Assembly: GCA_945876155.1 (NCBI GenBank)
Contig: CAMCMW010000016.1
Span: 1-11,954, forward strand
Direction of reading: 5' to 3'
DNA: 11,954 nucleotides
Source: an uncultured Ruminococcus sp.
GTDB lineage: Bacteria > Bacillota > Clostridia > Oscillospirales > Ruminococcaceae
Each line of letters opens with the position of its first letter. Within the stretch, counting starts at the first letter, position 1. This document shows positions 1 through 7,419 of this stretch, piece after piece. Below the pieces are notes generated by a model. It was not told where the DNA came from. It was given only the letters and a program-made list of their open reading frames with translations, and searched no databases. The position numbers were made by a program, and so were the translations under genes.

Positions 1-999
1 ATAGTAGGCAGTTCAAACGAGTTTGCATACGCTGCCTGCAAAGCTGTTGCGGACGGCGGCGGCGGAATCGTGTATAACCCTCTCTTTATATACGGTCCGT
101 CCGGACTGGGAAAGACCCACCTTATCACTGCTACAGCCAACGAAATGAAAAAGAAAAATGCAAATCTCAACATTATATATGTAACCGGCGAGACATTTTC
201 CAGTGAGATTATCAATGCAATCCAGACAAACAGTACCACACAGTTCCACGACAAATACAGAAACGCAGACGTTCTTCTCGTGGACGATATCCAGTTTATT
301 GCCGGAAAAAACAGTACACAGGAGGAGTTCTTCCACACCTTCAATGCCCTCTACCAGGACGGCAAACAGATAGTTCTTACCTCAGACCGTCCGCCGAAAG
401 CTATCAAAACTCTCGAAGACAGAATCCGTTCACGTTTTGAATCGGGACTCATTGCTGATATCAACACCCCGGATTTTGAAACCAGAATGGCAATTATAAA
501 CAGAAAAGCTGAACTGCTCGACCTGAAAATACCGGACGATGTGGCACAGTTTATCGCAAACAAGCTGAAATCCAATATCCGTCAGCTGGAGGGTGCGGTG
601 AAAAAGCTCAAGGCGCTCAACCACTATGCCGGAAGTCAGCCGTCAATCTCAATGGCGCAGAGCGTTACCAGGGATATTCTCAACGATGACAAGCCTCTGC
701 CTATCACAGTTGAAAAGATTATAGCAGAAGTTGCCAATCTCTATGGCGTAACACCGGAGGATATCCGTTCCACAAAAAGGGCGGCGGCAGTTTCAAACGC
801 AAGAAAAATCGCAATATACGTTGTAAGAGAGATAACCAATATGCCGCTGGCGTCAATCGGCGTTGAATTCGGCGGAAGAGATCACTCCACAATAGTATAC
901 GCCGTAAGTAATGTATCAGAAAATATAAAGAAAGACCCCCATCTGAAAGAACTTGTTGATGACATGATAAAAAATATCAAAGACAGGAGCAACGCATAA
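1..999 (+). CDS. dnaA: Chromosomal replication initiator DnaA (5'-truncated by window edge)
   Basis: DnaA is the AAA+ ATPase that binds oriC and melts it to start chromosome replication. The open frame runs from base 1 to the TAA at 997-999 (332 residues visible). The N-terminal DnaB-interaction domain, the linker and the start of the AAA+ domain lie upstream of the window. Visible in order: the entry to the AAA+ domain (VGSSNEFAYAA), Walker A GPSGLGKT at fragment residues 32-39, Walker B LLVDDIQF, the arginine-finger region DRIRSRFESGL, and the C-terminal helix-turn-helix domain with GGRDHSTIVYA. The usual versions of two motifs are RFEWGL and DHTT; here they read RFESGL and DHST. An internal GTG at base 70 opens a shorter frame, but homology begins upstream of it, so it is not the start. 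The gene is followed directly by oriC, the standard arrangement. Confidence 0.98.
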   Translation: MVGSSNEFAYAACKAVADGGGGIVYNPLFIYGPSGLGKTHLITATANEMKKKNANLNIIYVTGETFSSEIINAIQTNSTTQFHDKYRNADVLLVDDIQFIAGKNSTQEEFFHTFNALYQDGKQIVLTSDRPPKAIKTLEDRIRSRFESGLIADINTPDFETRMAIINRKAELLDLKIPDDVAQFIANKLKSNIRQLEGAVKKLKALNHYAGSQPSISMAQSVTRDILNDDKPLPITVEKIIAEVANLYGVTPEDIRSTKRAAAVSNARKIAIYVVREITNMPLASIGVEFGGRDHSTIVYAVSNVSENIKKDPHLKELVDDMIKNIKDRSNA

Positions 1000-1006
1000 A
1001 AAAGAA

Positions 1007-1036
1007 CCGCAAAGTCAGAGGCAGACGGCTTTGCGG
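1007..1036 (+). terminator. Stem-loop just after dnaA, possible weak terminator
   Basis: CCGCAAAG (1007-1014) and CTTTGCGG (1029-1036) form a perfect 8-bp stem with a 14-nt loop, starting 7 bp after the dnaA stop. No U-tract follows immediately; a T-run appears only at 1072-1080. It may stabilise or end the dnaA mRNA before transcription enters the origin. Calling it a terminator is inference. Confidence 0.45.
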
Positions 1037-1079
1037 CACATCTGCAAAACAAAATTTATGCGGTTTCACCTTTATTTTT

Positions 1080-1175
1080 TTATCAACACCGATTCAACAG
1101 TGAGTTTTAAACATTTCAACAATCAACCTGGTTTTAACATAGTTTTCAACAGGCTGTTGAAAGTGGTGTTGAATT
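1080..1175. promoter_or_regulatory. Left DnaA-box cluster, TCAACA type
   Basis: The cluster has TTATCAACA at 1080-1088 (8 of 9 matches), GATTCAACA at 1091-1099, TTTCAACA and ATCAACC near 1114-1127, and TTTTCAACA at 1143-1151 (7 of 9). On the minus strand lie TGTTGAAA (1155-1162) and TGTTGAATT (1167-1175). The central pair forms a near-perfect palindrome: TTTCAACAG at 1144-1152, one base, then CTGTTGAAA at 1154-1162. The boxes share a C-to-A change at position six of the consensus. Box assignment is by eye. Confidence 0.7.
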
Positions 1176-1218
1176 AACAAATACAGATAGCAGGCTGTCC
1201 GGATAAATGCGGAAAAAC

Positions 1219-1328
1219 CGTTTCCACATTTTTATATTTTTCCACAATTAACAGCTTGTTAAGAGAATTTTCGATTTCCACAGATTTCTCCCCGATTTTT
1301 CCACTTTCCACACACATTTTCTCCACAC
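1219..1328 (+). promoter_or_regulatory. Right DnaA-box cluster, TTTCCACA type
   Basis: The cluster has GTTTCCACA at 1220-1228, TTTTCCACA at 1238-1246, ATTTCCACA at 1274-1282, TTTTCCACT at 1297-1305, CTTTCCACA at 1304-1312 and TTCTCCACA at 1319-1327. All are on the same strand and match TTATCCACA at 7 or 8 of 9 positions. Same-strand clustering of this density is expected only for an initiator-binding region. A further TTGTCAACA lies at 1367-1375. Confidence 0.8.
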
Positions 1329-1453
1329 CCTCAACAGTGATTTTTGCTTTAAACATCTTCAAAATTTTGTCAACACCGCAATGAGGAAAAAATTTCTGCC
1401 GTAAAGTACTGAAAACACGGGGCTTGTCCGGAAATTCAACAAATCAACAGAGA

Positions 1454-1468
1454 CTACTACTACTACTA
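1454..1468 (+). promoter_or_regulatory. DnaA-trio element (five CTA repeats)
   Basis: Five uninterrupted CTA triplets occupy 1454-1468. They sit 4 bp after a box-like AAATCAACA (1441-1449) and abut an A/T-only tract. In Bacillus subtilis the equivalent run of TA-type trinucleotides beside a DnaA box loads DnaA onto single-stranded DNA and directs origin melting. The match in sequence, order and distance is close, and the array is unusually regular. The function is inferred from that match. Confidence 0.85.
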
Positions 1469-1498
1469 AAAAATAATTATATATTATTGATTAATAAA
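1467..1498. other. A/T-rich DNA unwinding element
   Basis: From 1467 to 1488 every base is A or T. After a single G at 1489 the A/T run continues to 1498. It lies directly beside the DnaA-trio array, the expected place for the first melted segment of oriC. Confidence 0.8.
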
Positions 1499-1542
1499 GC
1501 TCACGCTTTTAAAAATAAAAATTCATCTGTGTTAAAACTCTA

Positions 1543-1571
1543 CAGACTGTAAAATTTACAGAGAGTATAAT
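1543..1571 (+). promoter_or_regulatory. Probable dnaN operon promoter overlapped by a palindrome
   Basis: A perfect -10 hexamer TATAAT lies at 1566-1571, about 128 bp upstream of dnaN. The best -35 at 17-bp spacing is the poor CAGACT (1543-1548). The interval contains the perfect palindrome CTGTAAA-A-TTTACAG (1547-1561), which would cover the space between the hexamers and could be an operator. A weak -35 with an overlapping palindrome suggests regulated transcription; the regulator is unknown. Confidence 0.45.
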
Positions 1572-1621
1572 AGAAAATTAAACGGTACACAGTGAATGTA
1601 CAAAGTAATTTAAATCGTTTG

Positions 1622-1659
1622 TTATAGTAAACATCAGATTGTTTTTACGTTTACTATAA
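1622..1659 (+). promoter_or_regulatory. 11-bp perfect inverted repeat in the dnaN leader
   Basis: TTATAGTAAAC (1622-1632) and GTTTACTATAA (1649-1659) are exact reverse complements separated by 16 bp. The repeat ends about 40 bp upstream of the dnaN start, downstream of the probable promoter. It would form a hairpin in the leader RNA, or serve as a two-site operator. There is no U-tract, so it is not an intrinsic terminator. Its role is unknown. Confidence 0.6.
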
Positions 1660-1698
1660 AACACAAAAGTTACCCTTATCTGAAAGGAATAGAAAATA

Positions 1699-2811
1699 AT
1701 GAACCCTATAAAATTTATCTGTGCAAAGGACGATATATGTGCAGCTATCGGAAACGTATCAAAGGCAGTTTCACCTAAATCAACCATACCTGCCCTTGAA
1801 GGAATAAGACTGCTCCTTGAAGGTTCACGTCTTGAACTGACAGGCTATGACCTTGAAATAGGAATCACAACAGTTATTGACGCAAAATCTGAGGACAGCG
1901 GAGAGATAGTACTGAACTCACGTCTTTTCAGTGAAATAACAAGAAGAATGCCTTCTGAAAACGTTATATTTGAAATAGATGAAAATCTCAATATGAAAAT
2001 AAGCGGAGGAAATGCACAGTACCAGATATCGGCAATAAGCGCTGAGGAATATCCGGCACTCCCCGACATTGCCTCTGAAAAGAAGATATCTTTAAATCAG
2101 GAAACACTCAAAAGCATGATAAACCAGACAAACTATGCCGTTTCACTGCTTGATACAAAGCCAATACTTACAGGAGAGCTTTTTGATATAGAAAACGGCG
2201 GATTCAATATGGTTGCAATTGACGGTTTCAGACTTGCCATACGCCATGAGCAGACCGCTACAGCTGAAAACTACCACTTTGTAGTACCATCAAAGGCACT
2301 GCTTGAAACTGCACGTCTTTTGAAAGAAGATGCAGAAAATACCTGTGATATATATGTTGACACAAAATATGTGGCTATCGATGTAAACGGCTACAGAATA
2401 TTCACACGTCTGCTGGAGGGCGAGTTCCACGCATACAAAAACAGCGTACCGCAGGATTTCAAGACTGAGGCGGTTGTAAATACCAGCGATATAGTACACT
2501 GCCTTGAAAGATGCTCACTGCTTTTAAGTGAAAAGAACAAGGCGCCGGTAAAATGCACCTTTGAGGACGGTCAGATAAAAGTCAGCTGCCGTACGGCTGT
2601 GGGAAGACTTGAAGACAGTATACCGGCTGATATAACCGGCGAGAATGTTATTATAGGCTTTAACAACAAGTATCTGCTGGATTCTCTCAGAGCGGCTGAA
2701 ACTGACAAGGTGAGAATACAGATGACCGGTTCTAACAGGGCGGTCAAGATAGTACCGCTGGAGGGCGACAGTTTTACGTTTATTGTTATGCCTGTCCAGA
2801 TAAAGAGTTAA
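1699..2811 (+). CDS. dnaN: DNA polymerase III sliding clamp (beta subunit)
   Basis: The beta clamp is a ring-shaped dimer that tethers DNA polymerase III to the template and serves as a docking site for repair and recycling proteins. The 370-residue product has the usual family length. It begins MNPIKFICAKDDICAAIGNV, with the SKAVSPKSTIPALEGI segment typical of clamp domain I, and ends with the characteristic IVMPVQI strand. The SAEEYPALPDI motif marks the domain I-II boundary. The ATG at 1699 follows an AAAGGAA ribosome site (1683-1689) at good spacing. It is the first gene of a tight run with yaaA, recF and remB. Its TAA overlaps the ribosome site of the next gene. Leader palindromes upstream suggest transcriptional or RNA-level control. 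Nothing in the coding sequence is unusual. Confidence 0.98.
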   Translation: MNPIKFICAKDDICAAIGNVSKAVSPKSTIPALEGIRLLLEGSRLELTGYDLEIGITTVIDAKSEDSGEIVLNSRLFSEITRRMPSENVIFEIDENLNMKISGGNAQYQISAISAEEYPALPDIASEKKISLNQETLKSMINQTNYAVSLLDTKPILTGELFDIENGGFNMVAIDGFRLAIRHEQTATAENYHFVVPSKALLETARLLKEDAENTCDIYVDTKYVAIDVNGYRIFTRLLEGEFHAYKNSVPQDFKTEAVVNTSDIVHCLERCSLLLSEKNKAPVKCTFEDGQIKVSCRTAVGRLEDSIPADITGENVIIGFNNKYLLDSLRAAETDKVRIQMTGSNRAVKIVPLEGDSFTFIVMPVQIKS

Positions 2812-2820
2812 GGAGAAAAA

Positions 2821-3039
2821 ATGGCAAAGGAAATTATAGAAACCACGATTAAAACTGAATTTATCAAGCTTGATTCACTGCTTAAATTTGCAGGTCTTAC
2901 CGACACCGGCGGCTTTGCAAAGGAGCTTATCCAGAACGGTGCTGTTATGGTAAACGGCGAAGTCTGTACAATGAGAGGGAAGAAGATAAGAAGCGGCGAC
3001 GAAGTCGAGGTTGATAAATTTGTCATAAAAGTATTATGA
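2821..3039 (+). CDS. yaaA: S4-domain RNA-binding protein (YaaA/RlbA family)
   Basis: This 72-residue protein is almost entirely an S4 RNA-binding fold. The recognisable core is [17 protein letters not shown] near residues 16-32, then NGAVMVNGE near residues 40-48 and [12 protein letters not shown] near residues 54-65. The position between dnaN and recF is that of B. subtilis yaaA (also called rlbA), a small S4 protein linked to ribosome maturation. Its exact function is less certain than its family. The ATG at 2821 follows an AAGGAGA site overlapping the dnaN stop. The last four bases, ATGA, also contain the recF start, so the two genes are translationally coupled. A nucleotide-metabolism protein in enterobacteria is also called YaaA and is unrelated. 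Confidence 0.93.
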   Translation: MAKEIIETTIKTEFIKLDSLLKFAGLTDTGGFAKELIQNGAVMVNGEVCTMRGKKIRSGDEVEVDKFVIKVL

Positions 3040-4157
3040 CCGTAACATCTCTTGCCGCAGAAGGCTTTAAAAATCTTGAAGAGGTGCTTATAAAACCCCA
3101 CCCCGAATACAACCTTATAACCGGAATGAACGCACAGGGCAAGACAAATCTTATTGAGGCTATATGGCTTATGACAGGCTGCCGCAGTTTCAGAGGTTCA
3201 AAGGACAGGGAGTATATCGGCATAGACAAAAAGGTTATGAGCATCGGTCTGGGCTTTGACGACGGCAGAAGAAAACAGATTATAAGCTACGCCATGAGCC
3301 GTGAAAACATCAGGGAAAAGAGAATAAGCTTAAACGGCGTCCAGATAAAGGGGACAGGCAAGCTGTTTGAAAGCTTCAAGTGCGTTGTGTTCACTCCGGA
3401 CGATATCGACCTTATCAGAGGCGGTCCGGAGAAAAGGCGCAGTTTTACCGACCTTTGCAGCTGTCAGCTCAGACACAACAACCTTGACACCGTAAAGCGG
3501 TATGATGCGCTTATACTGCAAAGAAATGCACTGCTTAAATCCGTTGCGGCTGGAAAGGCTAAGGCGGATACAATCGGCGTGTGGGATCAGCAGGTGGCGG
3601 CTATCGGTACTGCCGTGTCACAGAGAAGATACCAGTATATAACACAGCTTAATCAGGCTTGCCAGGAGCTTTACAGCCGTATCACCGGTGGCAGGGAAAA
3701 GCTTGAAATAGGCTACAGTTCAAATATATTCGGCAGTGAAGTCGAGGACGAGGAACACGGAGTTTACGCAGTGGGCAGATACTACCAAAAACTTGCTGAT
3801 TCAAGGGAGGACGATATCCGTCTGGGGTACTCCCTCTGGGGCGCTCACAGGGACGACCTCACCATAAAAATCAACGGCATGAATATCCGTGACTACGGTT
3901 CACAGGGACAGAAAAAAACTGCCGCACTTGTACTTAAACTTGCTCAGGCGGAGATATACGGAAAAAACAGGGACGAAAAACCGGTGATACTCCTTGACGA
4001 CGTAATGGGAGAGCTTGACGAAAGCAGACAGCGGCTGGTTTTTGAGATAATCAACGGAATGCAGGTGTTCATTACTGCCTGCAATGAAAACGCCGTAAAC
4101 GGTCTGACCGGGGGAAAGCATTTCTTGGTTGCAAACGGCAAGGTCAGGGAGGATTGA
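3036..4157 (+). CDS. recF: DNA replication and repair protein RecF
   Basis: RecF is an SMC/ABC-like ATPase that, with RecO and RecR, loads RecA at single-stranded gaps and stalled forks. The 373-residue product is full length. Walker A is GMNAQGKT at residues 30-37, followed by [11 protein letters not shown]. The ABC signature is YGSQGQKKT at residues 287-295, and Walker B is [11 protein letters not shown] at residues 318-328. [19 protein letters not shown] in the middle is a RecF hallmark. The ATG at 3036 overlaps the yaaA stop as ATGA. No clear ribosome site precedes it, so initiation probably depends on translation of yaaA. The next gene starts at the base after the recF stop. Confidence 0.98.
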   Translation: MTVTSLAAEGFKNLEEVLIKPHPEYNLITGMNAQGKTNLIEAIWLMTGCRSFRGSKDREYIGIDKKVMSIGLGFDDGRRKQIISYAMSRENIREKRISLNGVQIKGTGKLFESFKCVVFTPDDIDLIRGGPEKRRSFTDLCSCQLRHNNLDTVKRYDALILQRNALLKSVAAGKAKADTIGVWDQQVAAIGTAVSQRRYQYITQLNQACQELYSRITGGREKLEIGYSSNIFGSEVEDEEHGVYAVGRYYQKLADSREDDIRLGYSLWGAHRDDLTIKINGMNIRDYGSQGQKKTAALVLKLAQAEIYGKNRDEKPVILLDDVMGELDESRQRLVFEIINGMQVFITACNENAVNGLTGGKHFLVANGKVRED

Positions 4158-4400
4158 ATGTATCTTCATCTGGGAAACGATGTTATAGTGAAAATAAGCG
4201 ATATTGTTGGTATTTTCGATATAGAAAACACTACCACTGGCAAAAATACCGGACATCTTCTCGACAGGGCGCAGAAAGAGGGCAGAGTAATCAACGTCAC
4301 CTACGAAATGCCCAAAAGCTTTGTTATCTGTATGCAGGACGGCGAAGAAAAAGTCTACGTCTGCCAGATGTCAGCGGCTACACTCAGAAAGAGGATATAA
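4158..4400 (+). CDS. remB: RemB-like regulatory protein (DUF370, YaaB)
   Basis: This 80-residue protein starts MYLHLGNDVIVKISDIVGIF and continues with FDIENTT, then a basic region ending in LRKRI. This is the DUF370/YaaB family, whose B. subtilis members RemA and RemB affect extracellular-matrix genes; RemA binds DNA. Position between recF and gyrB is the remB position in B. subtilis. The ATG follows the recF TGA with no gap and has a strong AGGGAGGA site at 4146-4153 inside the end of recF. The biological target in this organism cannot be read from the sequence. A longer frame from 4154 on another register is a shadow. Confidence 0.92.
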   Translation: MYLHLGNDVIVKISDIVGIFDIENTTTGKNTGHLLDRAQKEGRVINVTYEMPKSFVICMQDGEEKVYVCQMSAATLRKRI

Positions 4401-4417
4401 GGTTTATGTTCATTTTT

Positions 4418-4489
4418 TGTAGGGGCGACCATTGGTCGCCAGTGAAATGACGTGTTTTTTTAATCGGGCGACCAATGGTCGCCCCTACA
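4418..4489. repeat. Palindromic intergenic repeat with 23-bp inverted arms (MITE- or REP-like)
   Basis: The left arm (4418-4440) starts TGTAGGGGCGACC. The right arm (4467-4489) is its exact reverse complement over 23 bp, ending GGTCGCCCCTACA. Each arm is itself a palindrome: GGCGACCA-T-TGGTCGCC on the left and its complement on the right. The spacer is 26 bp and includes a T-run. It begins 17 bp after the remB stop and could also terminate transcription. A near-identical arm recurs at 6681-6703, so this is a dispersed repeat and not only a terminator. Confidence 0.85.
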
Positions 4490-4513
4490 GATTACAAATA
4501 ACCCTATATTTAA

Positions 4514-6535
<2,022 letters not shown>

Positions 6536-6543
6536 GTGCGTGA

Positions 6544-6557
6544 GTCCGTGACCGGAC
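6544..6557 (+). terminator. Short stem-loop after gyrB, weak terminator candidate
   Basis: GTCCG-TGAC-CGGAC forms a 5-bp stem with a 4-nt loop 8 bp after the gyrB stop. No clean U-tract follows, so termination would be weak at best. Confidence 0.25.
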
Positions 6558-6634
6558 AGGACGATTCGTTGTTGATTTTATGATTTATGTTTATTTGAGG
6601 CACGACCGGCAGTCATTTAGAAAATCAAAAGGAT

Positions 6635-6707
6635 GTCGTGGGCGTCAGCCCCTACCAAAAATTTTTAGTGAAACGTGGTAGTAGGGGCGACCATTGGTCG
6701 CCCGTGA
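6635..6707. repeat. Second copy of the palindromic TAGGGGCGACC repeat, arms facing inward
   Basis: GTAGGGGCGACC then ATTGGTCGCC at 6681-6702 repeats 22 bp of the arm at 4419-4440 exactly. To its left, GTGGGCGTCAGCCCCTACC (6638-6656) is a shorter relative of the complementary arm with a different inner loop. The two arms face each other, opposite to the copy before gyrB. The 230-bp gap 6536-6765 otherwise holds only a weak stem-loop and the ribosome site of the next gene. Confidence 0.75.
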
Positions 6708-6765
6708 TTCAGATACAAATGAACATACACAAAATCATTCGTTAAAATATTTTGAAAGGAAAAGT

Positions 6766-7371
6766 ATGGAAGAAGAAAAGATTTTAGAGAAAAAGTATTC
6801 TATCCCTTATGATATGTTCGGAAGAGCCTTTGACGCTTTTCAGAAAAGGTTTGTCTATCCGAGGAACAATGTAATGGCTGTGGTACTCCTTATTGCGGCG
6901 GCGCTGAACATTGTGAACATAGTAAAGGGGAACGGTTCAGCGATAGGGTATGTGCTGGTTATGGCGTGTATTGCCCTGGCGTTTGTGAACTGGTTCAACC
7001 CGAAAAAGCTCAAAAGAAACCTTATGGAGTCGGTAAAGGGCATAGAGGGGGACGTTTACAGAGTGAAACTGCTGCCGGACAAGCTTGTTATCGGTACAGT
7101 TTTAGAACCCCTTGACGCTGAGGACAAGCCGAAGGAGGAGTACGAGGAAGTGTTTGCGGACACTCCTGTGCCGGAGGAAATAGCAGATACTGAGATATTT
7201 CTGACAAAAGATGTTTATGTACTGGATAAACCGGAATTTTTCATGGTTTATCTGAAAAGAGCCATGTTTTACGTTATCCCGAAAAAGGATTTTTCAGAAG
7301 AGGAGATAACGGTTATGCAGCTTCATTTTCAGAAACAGCTTGATAAGAACTACAAAAAATACGACAAGTAA
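6766..7371 (+). CDS. YcxB-like two-helix membrane protein
   Basis: This 201-residue protein starts at the ATG at 6766, which follows a GAAAGGAA ribosome site. An in-frame TTG at 6694 would give 24 more residues, but it lies inside the intergenic repeat and is rejected. A charged N-terminus precedes two hydrophobic helices (about residues 36-53 and 59-76). A cytoplasmic part with a low-complexity acidic stretch (EDKPKEEYEEVF) follows, then the segment FFMVYLKRAMFYVIPKKDFS at residues 158-177. That last block matches the YcxB-like C-terminal domain, whose function is unknown. The gene sits between gyrB and gyrA, which adjoin in many relatives. The family call is moderately secure; no role can be assigned. 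Confidence 0.8.
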   Translation: MEEEKILEKKYSIPYDMFGRAFDAFQKRFVYPRNNVMAVVLLIAAALNIVNIVKGNGSAIGYVLVMACIALAFVNWFNPKKLKRNLMESVKGIEGDVYRVKLLPDKLVIGTVLEPLDAEDKPKEEYEEVFADTPVPEEIADTEIFLTKDVYVLDKPEFFMVYLKRAMFYVIPKKDFSEEEITVMQLHFQKQLDKNYKKYDK

Positions 7372-7419
7372 CAAGAGAATTTTCAATAACAGAAAGTTCT
7401 GAGAAAAGGAAGTAAGAAA

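Larger units (their letters stand above)
1072..1500. other. oriC: Replication origin oriC (DnaA-box region, DnaA-trio and unwinding element)
   Basis: This gene-free stretch between dnaA and dnaN is the chromosomal origin. It contains more than ten near-matches to the DnaA box TTATCCACA, nearly all on the plus strand. Three match at 8 of 9 positions: TTATCAACA at 1080-1088, TTTTCCACA at 1238-1246 and TTCTCCACA at 1319-1327. None is perfect. At its right end two TCAACA boxes (1433-1449) lead into five CTA repeats and then an A/T-only block. This order (box, trio, unwinding element, dnaN) is that of the Bacillus subtilis unwinding half-origin. The only long open frame here, on the minus strand, is a by-product of the TGTGGAAA runs and has no convincing ribosome site. 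Confidence 0.93.

Noticed and set aside
1174..1362. 62-codon minus-strand frame within oriC
   Set aside because: It is composed of reverse-complemented DnaA boxes and lacks a convincing ribosome site.
1454..1468. Simple trinucleotide microsatellite
   Set aside because: Its exact placement between a DnaA-box pair and the A/T-only tract in oriC makes a DnaA-trio a better explanation than random slippage.
4154..4450. 98-codon frame overlapping remB
   Set aside because: It is an out-of-frame shadow of remB that runs into the palindromic repeat; remB itself matches a known family.
6694..6765. Upstream TTG extension of the YcxB-like protein by 24 residues
   Set aside because: The extension begins inside the dispersed TAGGGGCGACC repeat and has no ribosome site; the ATG at 6766 has GAAAGGAA at proper spacing.
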